NCBI RefSeq assembly: GCF_020723905.1
Contig: NZ_DYHZ01000001.1
Coordinates: 427,501-491,500, forward strand
Length of the DNA stretch: 64,000 bases
Source of the DNA: Anaerolinea thermophila
GTDB lineage: Bacteria > Chloroflexota > Anaerolineae > Anaerolineales > Anaerolineaceae
Direction of reading: 5' to 3'
Shown: piece by piece, positions 1-7,927 of the stretch
Layout: each line of letters starts with the position of its first letter
How positions within the stretch are numbered: the first letter of the stretch is position 1
Translations under genes and position numbers: made by a program
Notes under the pieces: generated by a model
Told to the model about the DNA's origin: nothing
The model's input: only the letters and a program-made list of their open reading frames with translations
Databases searched by the model: none

Positions 1-628
1 GCGTTGCCACCACCAGATCAAGGTCACCCACCGTTTCCTTCCAGCGGCGGAGACTGCCCGCCGGTTCAGCCCGTTCCACACCGGGCTGAGCCCGAAGCCA
101 CTCCAGCCAGCGATTTGCCAGCGTCCAGGCGCGCGCCAGCGTCATGCGCTGACTGCGCTGAGCCAGTGCGGCAATGCCATCCAGAATGGCTTTTTCCGAT
201 TTTTCTCCCATGCCAGGCAGAGAACGCAATCGTCCCTCTCGAGCGGCTTTTTCCAGTTCTGCCAGGGTAGTGATGTGCAGGGTCTTCCAGAACAGCGCCG
301 CTTTGCGCGGTCCAACGCCGGGAATACGCAGCAGGTCCAGCAAGGTGGGCGGGACTTCCTGTTCCAGACGCTCCAGAAAGCCCAGTTTCCCCGTGGTGAG
401 CAGTTCTTCGATTTTCTCGGCAATGGCTTTGCCAATTCCGGGAACCTGAGTGAGTTCTCCCCGTTGCGCCAGCAGGCTGGCTTCCTCGCCCAGAGAGCGC
501 AAACTCTCAGCGGCTCGCTCATAAGCGCGGATTTTAAAGACCATTTCGTCTTGAATTTTCATCAAATTGGCGATGCGTTCAAAAACATCCGCCAGTTCTG
601 CATTGGTCATGTGCTTTTTCTCGTCCAT
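1..628 (-). CDS. polX: DNA polymerase X family protein (partial, C-terminus outside window)
   Basis: Only the N-terminal 209 codons are present; the gene runs off the left edge. The product is a family X DNA polymerase, expected to fill short gaps in base-excision repair. Visible are the N-terminal helical 8-kDa-like region with two helix-hairpin-helix motifs (VPGIGKAIAEKI and IPGVGPRKAAL) and a third hairpin (LPGMGEKSEKAI), then the start of the nucleotidyltransferase palm with GSLRRWKETVGDLDLVV, which holds the family's GSxRR and Asp-x-Asp metal-binding signature. Bacterial members usually continue into a PHP exonuclease domain, which cannot be checked here. The start at 628 gives MDEKKHMTNAEL; the in-frame ATG at 610 is an alternative. 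Neither has a clear Shine-Dalgarno site. Confidence 0.9.
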   Translation of the reverse strand, partial: MDEKKHMTNAELADVFERIANLMKIQDEMVFKIRAYERAAESLRSLGEEASLLAQRGELTQVPGIGKAIAEKIEELLTTGKLGFLERLEQEVPPTLLDLLRIPGVGPRKAALFWKTLHITTLAELEKAAREGRLRSLPGMGEKSEKAILDGIAALAQRSQRMTLARAWTLANRWLEWLRAQPGVERAEPAGSLRRWKETVGDLDLVVAT

Positions 629-776
629 ACTTAATAGGGTATCACAATCCGTAAGAAAGAGGATGGAGGAATTCTCTGGAAAAAAAATCGGTCCAGACAT
701 CATCCCTTCTGAGGATATTCACTCACCCAATCTTTGACGTATACTATAAATACAACCAAAAATAAGGAGGGTTGCC
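629..776. promoter_or_regulatory. Divergent intergenic region between polX and aldo/keto reductase
   Basis: This short gap separates two divergent genes and must carry both promoters. On the plus strand an AT-rich stretch around 738-746 (TATACTATAAAT) is a plausible -10 for the reductase, followed by a strong AGGAGG ribosome site about eight bases before its ATG. No convincing consensus -35 or -10 was found for polX on the minus strand. Confidence 0.4.
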
Positions 777-1634
777 ATGATTGAAAAACTTCCCTTTGGA
801 CGCACCGGGCACCTCAGCACGCGTACCCTGTTTGGCGCGGCGGCTTTCTGGAATGTGACACAGGAAGAGGCTGACCGCACGATGGAAATTCTGATGCAGT
901 ACGGTGTCAACCACATTGATACTGCGGCATCCTATGGCGATTCAGAGATCCGTCTGGGCCCGTGGATAGAAAAATACCGTGACCAATTTTTCCTGGCAAC
1001 CAAAACCGGCGAACGCACCCGCGAGAAAGCCCGCGAGGAAATTTATCGTTCGCTGGAGCGCCTGCGCACCGACCACGTGGATCTGATTCAATTGCATGCG
1101 GTCATCGAAGACGGGGAACTGGAACAAGCCCTGGGTCCCGGCGGCGCACTGGAAGCCGCACTGGAAGCCCGTGAAGAAGGTCTGGTGAAGTTTATCGGCA
1201 TCACCAGTCATACGTTACACGCGCCGGTCATTCATCTGCGTGCGCTGGAATGTTTCGACTTTGACTCGATACTGCTCCCCTGCAATTTCATGCTACTGCA
1301 GAACCCCGAATATGCCGAAAACTTCCACAGGGTGCTTACCCTGTGCCGCGAGAAGAATGTGGCGGTGCAGTGCATCAAGACTTTACAGCGCCGTCCTTAT
1401 GGAGATGGACCACACACGCATGCCACCTGGTACCAGCCATTCGATGAACCACAAGCCGTTCAAATGGCGGTTCACTGGGCGCTGGCAATTCCCGGGATTT
1501 TCATTAACACAGTGGGCGATATCCACGTGCTCCCATTGATGCTGGAAGCCGCCGCCAACCCCAAGCCCGCCCCATCGGATGATGAAATGAGAGAACTGAT
1601 GTCTCGATATGAAGCCGCCCCCCTGTGGGCGTAA
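777..1634 (+). CDS. Aldo/keto reductase
   Basis: A 285-residue NAD(P)H-dependent oxidoreductase of the aldo/keto reductase superfamily (TIM barrel), reducing a carbonyl on an unidentified substrate in the cytoplasm. The catalytic tetrad is visible: Asp48 (HIDTAASYG), Tyr53, Lys76 (FLATKTGER) and His107 (LIQLHAV). Length is at the short end of the family, as in the bacterial group that often acts on small aldehydes. The start is fixed by AATAAGGAGG upstream of ATG. It is followed after 52 bases by a CBS-domain protein on the same strand, possibly co-transcribed. No cofactor-binding C-terminal motif could be assigned with confidence, so substrate and cofactor remain open. Confidence 0.9.
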   Translation: MIEKLPFGRTGHLSTRTLFGAAAFWNVTQEEADRTMEILMQYGVNHIDTAASYGDSEIRLGPWIEKYRDQFFLATKTGERTREKAREEIYRSLERLRTDHVDLIQLHAVIEDGELEQALGPGGALEAALEAREEGLVKFIGITSHTLHAPVIHLRALECFDFDSILLPCNFMLLQNPEYAENFHRVLTLCREKNVAVQCIKTLQRRPYGDGPHTHATWYQPFDEPQAVQMAVHWALAIPGIFINTVGDIHVLPLMLEAAANPKPAPSDDEMRELMSRYEAAPLWA

Positions 1635-1686
1635 GCGCGTTCACCCACCTTCAAATTCCATGCATGCACAAGAAGGGAGAAACCAT

Positions 1687-2109
1687 ATGATTCAAACCGT
1701 TCGACACATTCTGGAGGTGAAAGGCACAGACGTATGGTCCATTGGACCCAACGCCACTGTGTTTGACGCCTTGCGCATGATGGCAGATAAAGACGTAGGC
1801 GCCCTGCTGGTCATGGAAGACGACAAAGTGGTGGGCATCATCTCCGAGCGGGACTACGCCCGAAAAATCATTCTGCACGGGAAATCATCCAAAGAAACGC
1901 TGGTGCGCGAAATCATGAGCACCAGCCTGTATACCATACATCCCGATCAAACCGTAGAAGAAGCCATGGAACTCATGACCAACAAGCGCGTCCGGCATCT
2001 ACCCGTCATGGATGGCGATAAACTGGAGGGGATGATCTCGATTGGCGATGTGGTGAAAAACATCATCTACCGGCAACGCGAAATCATCAAGAGCATGTCT
2101 CAAAAGTAA
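1687..2109 (+). CDS. CBS domain-pair protein
   Basis: A 140-residue stand-alone CBS pair (Bateman module), a cytoplasmic adenosyl-ligand sensor fold. Two CBS repeats are visible: residues about 8-62 (ATVFDALRMMADKDVGALLVM ... IISERDYARKI) and about 75-130 (MSTSLYTIHPDQTVEEAMELM ... RHLPVMDGDKLEGMISIGDVV). Proteins of this size bind AMP, ATP or related nucleotides and regulate a partner, but the partner is not evident. I chose ATG 1687 because AAGGGAG lies eight bases upstream and the family begins right at this point; an open frame extends 26 codons further upstream without a ribosome site. A terminator follows directly. Confidence 0.9.
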   Translation: MIQTVRHILEVKGTDVWSIGPNATVFDALRMMADKDVGALLVMEDDKVVGIISERDYARKIILHGKSSKETLVREIMSTSLYTIHPDQTVEEAMELMTNKRVRHLPVMDGDKLEGMISIGDVVKNIIYRQREIIKSMSQK

Positions 2110-2129
2110 AACGGGCATCCGTCCAACCG

Positions 2130-2172
2130 GCGGCAAGTCCCGGCTTAAAATGCCGGAGTTTGCCGCTTTTTT
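2130..2172 (+). terminator. Rho-independent terminator after CBS gene
   Basis: GCGGCAA at 2130-2136 pairs with TTGCCGC at 2160-2166, with an inner GGC/GCC pairing, followed by a run of six T. It lies 20 bases after the CBS stop codon. The T-run merges into the AT-rich -10 region of the next gene, so terminator and promoter are nested. Confidence 0.75.
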
Positions 2173-2176
2173 ATAG

Positions 2177-2182
2177 TACAAT
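2177..2182 (+). promoter_or_regulatory. -10 element of the helicase gene, leaderless geometry
   Basis: TACAAT (overlapped on its left by TATAGT at 2172-2177) ends seven bases before the GTG at 2190, so the expected transcription start falls on the start codon. There is no Shine-Dalgarno sequence and no good -35 hexamer. Confidence 0.5.
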
Positions 2183-2189
2183 CGAGCGC

Positions 2190-4403
2190 GTGGACTCACT
2201 GGAACATCTCAACCCCCAACAACGCGCCGCCGTCACGGCGCCATCCGGACCGGTGCTGGTGCTGGCTGGCCCGGGTTCAGGCAAGACGCGGGTGCTCACC
2301 TACCGGATTGGCTACCTGCTCAGCCAGTTAGGCGTTGCCCCCCATCACATTCTGGCAGTGACCTTTACCAACAAAGCGGCGCGGGAGATGCAAACCCGCG
2401 TAGAAAAACTGCTCGGACACACCCTCCAGGGCATGTGGCTGGGCACCTTCCACGCCATTTGCGCCCGCATCCTGCGCCGGGAACAGCAATACCTGCCGCT
2501 GGATGCCAGTTTTGTCATCTTCGACGAAGATGACCAGCAGGCGCTGATCAAACGTGCCCTGCGGGAACTCAACCTGGATGAAAAACTGTACCGTCCTACC
2601 AGTGTCCACGCCGCTATTTCCAACGCCAAAAACAACCTGATTTTGCCCGAAGACTATCCCGTTGGCACCTACCGCGATGAAGTGGTAGCGCGGGTGTACA
2701 AACGCTACCAGGAACTGCTCATCTCCAGCAATGCGGTGGATTTTGATGACCTTCTGCTATACGCATGGAAACTGCTGAACGATTTTCCCGCCGTGCGGGA
2801 GCAATATGCCCGCCGTTTCGAGCATATTCTGGTGGATGAGTTTCAGGATACCAACCTGGCGCAGTATGAACTGGTGAAACTGCTTGCCTCATCCCATCGC
2901 AACCTGTTCGTGGTGGGCGATGAAGATCAGTCCATCTACCGCTGGCGCGGGGCAGATTACCGCAACGTCCTGCGTTTTGAAGAAGACTTCCCCGACCGTC
3001 AAAAGGTTCTGCTGGAGCAAAACTACCGCTCCACCCAGCGGGTGCTGGATGCCGCCCAGGCGGTGATTAACCGCAACCGAAACCGCACTCCCAAACGGCT
3101 CAAATCTACCCCTGAACATGGTGAAGGGGAAAAACTGGTCCTGTACGAAGCCGTGGATGATTACGGCGAAGCCGCTTTTGTGGTAGATACCATCCAGCAA
3201 CTGGTGGCAGGCGGAAAAGCCCGCCCCGGGGATTTTGCCATCATGTACCGTACCAATGCCCAGTCCCGCCTTCTGGAAGAAGCCTTTCTGCGGGCAGGCA
3301 TGCCTTACCGCCTGGTGGGCGCCATGCGTTTCTATGGACGGCGCGAAGTCAAGGACATGATTGCCTACCTGCGGCTGGTGCAAAATCCCGCCGATGAAGC
3401 CAGCCTTGGACGGGTCATCAACGTACCGCCCCGCGGCATTGGCGAAAAATCGCAACTTGCCCTGCAACTGGAAGCCCAACGCGCCGGTCGCAGTGCAGGG
3501 CTGATTTTGATGGAACTGGGACAGTTAGGCAAAGACTCCCCTCACTGGCAGGCGCTGGGACGCAACGCCAGTTTGCTGGCAGATTTTGGCGCCTTGCTGG
3601 GAGAATGGCACCGCCTCAAGGATGAAATCTCCCTGCCTTCGCTTTTCCAGCGCATCCTGAATGACCTCTCGTACCGGGAATACATTGACGACAACACCGA
3701 AGAAGGGCACAGCCGCTGGGAAAACGTGCAGGAATTGCTGCGCATTGCCTACGAATATGAAGAAAAGGGGCTGACGGCTTTTCTGGAAAATCTGGCGCTG
3801 GTTTCCGATCAGGATACCCTGCCCGAAAACGTAGAAGCCCCCACGCTGTTGACCCTGCACGCCGCCAAAGGGCTGGAATTCCCCATCGTCTTCATCACCG
3901 GGCTGGACGACGGCTTGATTCCTCACAACCGCTCTCTGGACGATCCCGAAGCCATGGCAGAGGAGCGCCGCCTTTTCTATGTGGGACTGACGCGGGCAGA
4001 GAAACGGGTGTATCTGGTACGCGCCGCCCAGCGCAGCACCTATGGCTCTTTCCAGGATTCCATCCCCTCGCGCTTCCTGAAAGACATTCCCGCTGACCTG
4101 ATTCAGCAGGACGGGCGCGGGCGCCGCATGGGCAAATCCTGGCAATCCGACTCACACCGCGGCTGGGATCATTCCTATAACGGGACATGGGGGAGCCGTC
4201 CGGAAAAAGTAAAACCCTCTCATGCGCCCATTTTACAGCCGCGTTTCCGGCCGGGCATGCGGGTCAGACATCCATCCTGGGGAGAAGGTCTGGTCGTGGA
4301 TAGCCGCATTCAGGACGACGATGAGACCGTGGATATCTTCTTCGACAGCGTGGGGTTCAAACGCGTGATTGCCTCGATTGCCAGTCTCGAAATTCTATCC
4401 TGA
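2190..4403 (+). CDS. pcrA: ATP-dependent DNA helicase, UvrD/PcrA type
   Basis: A 737-residue superfamily 1A 3'-5' DNA helicase for nucleotide-excision repair, mismatch repair or removal of stalled complexes. All SF1 motifs are visible: Walker A GPGSGKT (about 27-33), TFTNKAAREM (Ia), DEFQDTN (II), GDEDQSIYRWRGAD (III), LEQNYRST (IV), LTLHAAKGLEF (V) and YVGLTRAEKR (VI). The C-terminal 50 residues (FRPGMRVRHPSWGEGLVV) form the Tudor-like domain that contacts RNA polymerase in PcrA. I chose GTG 2190: the upstream in-frame TTG at 2160 lies inside the preceding terminator, and homologues begin at the LEHLNPQQ region. The gene appears leaderless. Confidence 0.95.
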   Translation: MDSLEHLNPQQRAAVTAPSGPVLVLAGPGSGKTRVLTYRIGYLLSQLGVAPHHILAVTFTNKAAREMQTRVEKLLGHTLQGMWLGTFHAICARILRREQQYLPLDASFVIFDEDDQQALIKRALRELNLDEKLYRPTSVHAAISNAKNNLILPEDYPVGTYRDEVVARVYKRYQELLISSNAVDFDDLLLYAWKLLNDFPAVREQYARRFEHILVDEFQDTNLAQYELVKLLASSHRNLFVVGDEDQSIYRWRGADYRNVLRFEEDFPDRQKVLLEQNYRSTQRVLDAAQAVINRNRNRTPKRLKSTPEHGEGEKLVLYEAVDDYGEAAFVVDTIQQLVAGGKARPGDFAIMYRTNAQSRLLEEAFLRAGMPYRLVGAMRFYGRREVKDMIAYLRLVQNPADEASLGRVINVPPRGIGEKSQLALQLEAQRAGRSAGLILMELGQLGKDSPHWQALGRNASLLADFGALLGEWHRLKDEISLPSLFQRILNDLSYREYIDDNTEEGHSRWENVQELLRIAYEYEEKGLTAFLENLALVSDQDTLPENVEAPTLLTLHAAKGLEFPIVFITGLDDGLIPHNRSLDDPEAMAEERRLFYVGLTRAEKRVYLVRAAQRSTYGSFQDSIPSRFLKDIPADLIQQDGRGRRMGKSWQSDSHRGWDHSYNGTWGSRPEKVKPSHAPILQPRFRPGMRVRHPSWGEGLVVDSRIQDDDETVDIFFDSVGFKRVIASIASLEILS

Positions 4404-4435
4404 AAATCGCCCCCATGCTTTCTCAGGGGTAATTG

Positions 4436-4606
4436 TATAATAAAAAGAAGCCTTTCAGGAGCACTGAGAAGCGCTGTTGCCTCGTCCCTGCTGAGCGGGT
4501 TTGGGTTCACCATTGAAAGGCCTCGAATGTCTGAAAAAGACTCCTCGCCCGGCCTCGGTCGAGGAATGATGTCCCATGAAACCCCGGGCAAAAGAATGGG
4601 AAAACC
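4436..4606 (+). promoter_or_regulatory. Promoter and structured 5' leader of the amino-sugar operon
   Basis: A perfect TATAAT at 4436-4441 is followed by about 160 untranslated bases with strong folding potential. GCCTTTCA (4450-4457) pairs with TGAAAGGC (4514-4521); GTCT/AGAC form a hairpin at 4529-4541; GCCCGG (4547-4552) pairs with CCGGGC (4584-4589) enclosing CCTCG-GT-CGAGG (4553-4564). A competing stem, TCCCAT (4572-4577) with ATGGGA (4596-4601), would cover the bases just before the ATG. The two last stems exclude each other when nested, which suggests a switch-like control of the kinase gene. I could not match it to a known riboswitch class. Confidence 0.45.
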
Positions 4607-5746
4607 ATGAGCAAAATGCCAGAGCCGTCCATCCTCCTGTTTGTTTTGGAGCAATTCTTCCCCCGCCAGGAATGCCTTGCCATTGAGCCCATTGAGAACG
4701 GTCATATTCACCGGACTGTTGCCGCGCAGATACAAACCCCGCGGGGCACGCAGGAAGTGGTGCTCCAGCGCATCAACCGGCATGTTTTTCCACACCCTGA
4801 ACAGGTGATGGAAAACATTTTACAGGTCACCCATCATCTGCAGCAGAGTTACCTTGCCGAAGGGCAAAACCCTGAAAGGCGAGTATTGCATTTCTTTGCC
4901 ACACCCCGGGGAGATTATCTGGTGCACGATCCGGAAGGCGGAATCTGGAGAGCCGCCCGGAGAATCACCGGCGCACGCACTTACGAAACCACCCAGGACT
5001 TCAAAATCCTCTTTGAAGTGGCACGAGCCTTTGGGGATTTCCAGTACCGGCTGGCTTCGCTGGAAGGAACCCGTTTACATGAAACCATTCCTCAATTTCA
5101 TCACACCCGCAAACGGGTGAACGACTTTTTCCATGCCGTTGAACAGGATGCCTGCAACCGGGCTTTACAGGTCCGTCAGGAAATTGAGTTTTTACAGCGC
5201 CGCGAAGCCGATGCCGATATTATCACCGACGCACTGGCTCAGGGACGCCTTCCCACCCGCATTACCCATAACGACACCAAAATCAACAATGTGCTTCTGG
5301 ACCGTACCAGCGGCGAGGCTCTGTGTGTGATTGACCTCGACACCGTCATGCCCGGGTCGCTTCTATTCGACTTTGGCGACCTGATCCGCTCTGCGGCAAG
5401 CACCGCACTGGAGGATGAAATCCATCTCTCGCGGGTACATTTCGACATTCCCCGCTTCATCCAGTTAGCGCGCGGCTTTCTGAGCGCCCTCCGTCAGACA
5501 CTCACCCCCCTGGAATGGGAACTGCTGGCATTTGCTCCCCGCTTGATTACCTACGAGCAAGCCCTGCGTTTCCTGACCGACTACCTGCAGGGAGATGTGT
5601 ATTATCGGGTGATGTACTCCGAACACAACCTGCATCGGACGCGCACTCAGATTCGTCTGCTTCAGGAAATGGAACAGCAGGCAGGCACAATGGAAAGCAT
5701 CCTTGAACGGTGCAAAACCGATTCAACCCTCGGGAGGTTCTCATGA
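4607..5746 (+). CDS. N-acetylhexosamine 1-kinase-like phosphotransferase (NahK type)
   Basis: A 379-residue kinase of the aminoglycoside/choline phosphotransferase fold. The catalytic loop THNDTKINNV (Asp223) and the metal-binding segment IDLDTVMPGS (Asp245), followed by DFGD, match the bifidobacterial NahK/LnpB group that phosphorylates GlcNAc and GalNAc at C1, rather than antibiotic-resistance enzymes. The next gene, a GH20 hexosaminidase with a four-base overlap, would release exactly such free amino sugars, so the pair is likely a salvage unit for chitin, glycan or peptidoglycan fragments. The ribosome site is weak (TGGGA five bases before ATG) and may be masked by the leader structure. 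A homologous role in other sugar 1-phosphate formation cannot be excluded. Confidence 0.85.
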   Translation: MSKMPEPSILLFVLEQFFPRQECLAIEPIENGHIHRTVAAQIQTPRGTQEVVLQRINRHVFPHPEQVMENILQVTHHLQQSYLAEGQNPERRVLHFFATPRGDYLVHDPEGGIWRAARRITGARTYETTQDFKILFEVARAFGDFQYRLASLEGTRLHETIPQFHHTRKRVNDFFHAVEQDACNRALQVRQEIEFLQRREADADIITDALAQGRLPTRITHNDTKINNVLLDRTSGEALCVIDLDTVMPGSLLFDFGDLIRSAASTALEDEIHLSRVHFDIPRFIQLARGFLSALRQTLTPLEWELLAFAPRLITYEQALRFLTDYLQGDVYYRVMYSEHNLHRTRTQIRLLQEMEQQAGTMESILERCKTDSTLGRFS

Positions 5747-7272
5747 AGGTTCTTCATATCGTTCCCCAACCCATCTCAATGACCCTGCAACCCGACACAT
5801 TCCAGTTTACCGCCGAGACCGCCCTGGTAGCCGGGACAGGCGCGGAAGAAGTAACCGCACTGGCGCATTTGCAACTGGAACAGGCCGGGCTGGATTTGCC
5901 GCTGGGAGAAGAAGGCGCCCAGGGCAAAGTGATTTTTGAACTCATTCCCGACCTCAATCTGCCCGGCAGTGAAGGATACCATCTCAGCATTACCCCGGAG
6001 GAGATTCGCATCCGCGCGCGGGAAGCCGCGGGGCTGTTTTACGGACTTCAGAGTTTGCGGCAAATGGTTCTGGCTTCTCAGGAAGATTTTCGTCTGCCCT
6101 GCGTGGAAATTGAAGATTACCCGCGTTTCCGCTGGCGGGGCGCCATGCTGGATGTCTCCCGCCACTTCATGCCCAAATCTTTTGTGATGAAGTTCATTGA
6201 CCTGCTGGCACTGCACAAACTGAACACCTTCCACTGGCATCTCACCGATGACCAGGGCTGGCGCATCGAAATCAAACGCTACCCCCGCCTGACCGAAGTG
6301 GGCTCCAGGCGGAAAGAGACCATCATCGGGCGCCCCAGCTGGACAGACCCCGCTGAAGACCGCTTTGACGGCATTCCCCACGGAGGTTTTTACACCCAGG
6401 AAGAGATTCGCGAGGTGGTGGAATACGCCCACCAGCGCTTTGTCAACATCGTCCCGGAAATCGAAATGCCCGGGCACAGCACCGCCGCCATCGCCGCCTA
6501 CCCCGAACTGGGAAATACCGGTCGTCCGGTTGAGGTAGCCACCCGCTGGGGAATTTTTGAAGATATTTTTAACGTGGAAGAGAGCACCTTCCGCTTCCTG
6601 CAAAATGTGCTGGATGAAGTCATGGACCTCTTCCCTTCTCCCTTCATTCACATTGGAGGAGATGAAGTGCCCAAACAGCAGTGGCGAGAAAGCCCGCGCG
6701 TTCAACAGAGGATGCGCGAACTGGGTATCTCCAGTGAGGAAGAACTGCAATCGTACTTCGTGCGCCGGATGGACGCCTTCCTGTTTGCCCGCGGCAGGCA
6801 TCTGATCGGCTGGGACGAGATTCTCGAGGGCGGACTGGCGCCCGGCGCGGCGGTGATGTCCTGGCGCGGAGAAGCCGGCGGGATTGCCGCGGCACAGGCA
6901 GGACATGAGGTGGTCATGGCGCCCAATACCTGCACCTATCTGGATTACTATCAGGGACAGCCCGAGCGGGAGCCGCTTGCCATCGGTGGCTTCATCCCGC
7001 TGGAGAAAGTGTACGCGTATGAACCCATCCCGGCGGAAATCCCCCCCGATAAAGCCCATCTCATTCTGGGAGCGCAGGCGCAGTTATGGACGGAATACAT
7101 GCCCACCCCGGAGCATGTGGAATACATGGCTTTTCCACGGCTGTGCGCGCTGAGCGAAGTCGTCTGGAGCCGCCCCGAACAAAAAAACTTTGAGCAGTTC
7201 ATGGAACGACTGCGCACCCATGTAAGCCGCCTGGAGCGTTTAGGGGTGAACTACCGCAAGTTGGAAGATTAA
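5743..7272 (+). CDS. Beta-N-acetylhexosaminidase, GH20
   Basis: A 509-residue glycoside hydrolase family 20 enzyme removing terminal beta-linked GlcNAc or GalNAc by substrate-assisted catalysis. The N-terminal GH20b alpha/beta domain covers about residues 1-120, then the catalytic barrel with WRGAMLDVSRHFMP, FHWHLTDDQGWRIEI, EIEMPGHS and the hallmark HIGGDEVPK, where Asp307-Glu308 are the catalytic pair. Trp-rich substrate walls (MSWRG, LWTEY, EVVWS) are intact. No signal peptide is seen, so the enzyme is probably cytoplasmic and acts on imported oligosaccharides. Start ATG 5743 overlaps the kinase stop in ATGA and has GGGAGG eight bases upstream, indicating translational coupling. Confidence 0.95.
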   Translation: MKVLHIVPQPISMTLQPDTFQFTAETALVAGTGAEEVTALAHLQLEQAGLDLPLGEEGAQGKVIFELIPDLNLPGSEGYHLSITPEEIRIRAREAAGLFYGLQSLRQMVLASQEDFRLPCVEIEDYPRFRWRGAMLDVSRHFMPKSFVMKFIDLLALHKLNTFHWHLTDDQGWRIEIKRYPRLTEVGSRRKETIIGRPSWTDPAEDRFDGIPHGGFYTQEEIREVVEYAHQRFVNIVPEIEMPGHSTAAIAAYPELGNTGRPVEVATRWGIFEDIFNVEESTFRFLQNVLDEVMDLFPSPFIHIGGDEVPKQQWRESPRVQQRMRELGISSEEELQSYFVRRMDAFLFARGRHLIGWDEILEGGLAPGAAVMSWRGEAGGIAAAQAGHEVVMAPNTCTYLDYYQGQPEREPLAIGGFIPLEKVYAYEPIPAEIPPDKAHLILGAQAQLWTEYMPTPEHVEYMAFPRLCALSEVVWSRPEQKNFEQFMERLRTHVSRLERLGVNYRKLED

Positions 7273-7310
7273 AACCTTTCAAATTTGTAAGGGTTTTGGC
7301 GACTCTTTTT

Positions 7311-7356
7311 GGCAGGGTTTTCGTTTCCATTAATAAGAGAACCCTGCCATTTCTTT
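7311..7356 (+). terminator. Terminator after the hexosaminidase gene
   Basis: GGCAGGGTT (7311-7319) pairs perfectly with AACCCTGCC (7340-7348), with a 20-base loop and a T-rich tail (ATTTCTTTT). It separates the amino-sugar operon from the sigma-factor gene whose ATG is at 7370. Confidence 0.7.
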
Positions 7357-7369
7357 TGCAGAAAAAATC

Positions 7370-7927
7370 ATGTCAGAGACATCAACCATTCCTCTTCTCA
7401 TCCTGAGAGCCCAACGCGGAAACCGGGAGGCTACGGCGCGGTTATATGAACTGTACCACGACGAAATCTACCGTTTTCTGGCGTACCGGACGGGGGATGC
7501 GGATTCTGCCGCAGATCTGACAGGGGATGTTTTCCTGAAAATGGTGGAGGCTCTCCCTCACTATCGCTCGAATGGCGTGCCCTTCCGGGCATGGCTTTAC
7601 CAGATTGCCCGCAACCTTGCCATTGACCATTACCGTCGGGGAAAATCTCACCCGCAGGAAAACCTTTCGGAGCAACACCAGGCATCGGCACAAAGCCCTG
7701 AAGAGGCAGTACAGTCTCATCATCAAATCCGTGATCTGTACCTTGCCTTACAGCGTCTTCCTGAGGATCAGCGCGACGTGCTCGTTCTGCGTTTTTTGAA
7801 CGGGCTTCCGCTGGCAGAAGTAGCGCGCATTCTGCACCGCAGTGAGGACGCCATCAAAGGGCTTCAACGGCGAGGCTTGATGGCTCTTCGTGAAGAACTG
7901 AAATTGTTGGAGGTTCCAAATGTCTGA
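7370..7927 (+). CDS. RNA polymerase sigma factor, ECF subfamily
   Basis: A 185-residue group IV sigma factor. Region 2 spans about residues 20-90 (LYELYHDEIYRFLAYRTGD ... FRAWLYQIARNLAIDHYRR) and region 4 about 120-180 (LPEDQRDVLVLRFLNGLPLAEVARILHRSEDAIKGLQRRGL) with the DNA-binding helix. There is no region 3. The next gene overlaps by eight bases and encodes a membrane protein with a FecR domain, the usual partner layout for an ECF factor and its regulator. No autoregulatory ECF promoter motif was recognised upstream, where only the previous terminator lies. Confidence 0.92.
   Translation: MSETSTIPLLILRAQRGNREATARLYELYHDEIYRFLAYRTGDADSAADLTGDVFLKMVEALPHYRSNGVPFRAWLYQIARNLAIDHYRRGKSHPQENLSEQHQASAQSPEEAVQSHHQIRDLYLALQRLPEDQRDVLVLRFLNGLPLAEVARILHRSEDAIKGLQRRGLMALREELKLLEVPNV

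Noticed and set aside
3525-4145. 206-codon minus-strand open frame inside the helicase gene
   Set aside because: It lies fully antisense to conserved helicase motifs, has no ribosome site and a composition typical of a reading-frame shadow.
4450-4589. 6S RNA, SRP RNA or glmS ribozyme in the leader before the kinase gene
   Set aside because: I looked for the SRP GGAAGCAGCC-type loop, 6S closing-stem layout and the glmS core and found none, so only an unclassified leader is claimed.
5776-7059. 427-codon minus-strand open frame opposite the GH20 gene
   Set aside because: Antisense to the catalytic domain, no recognisable protein features; a by-product of GC-rich third positions.
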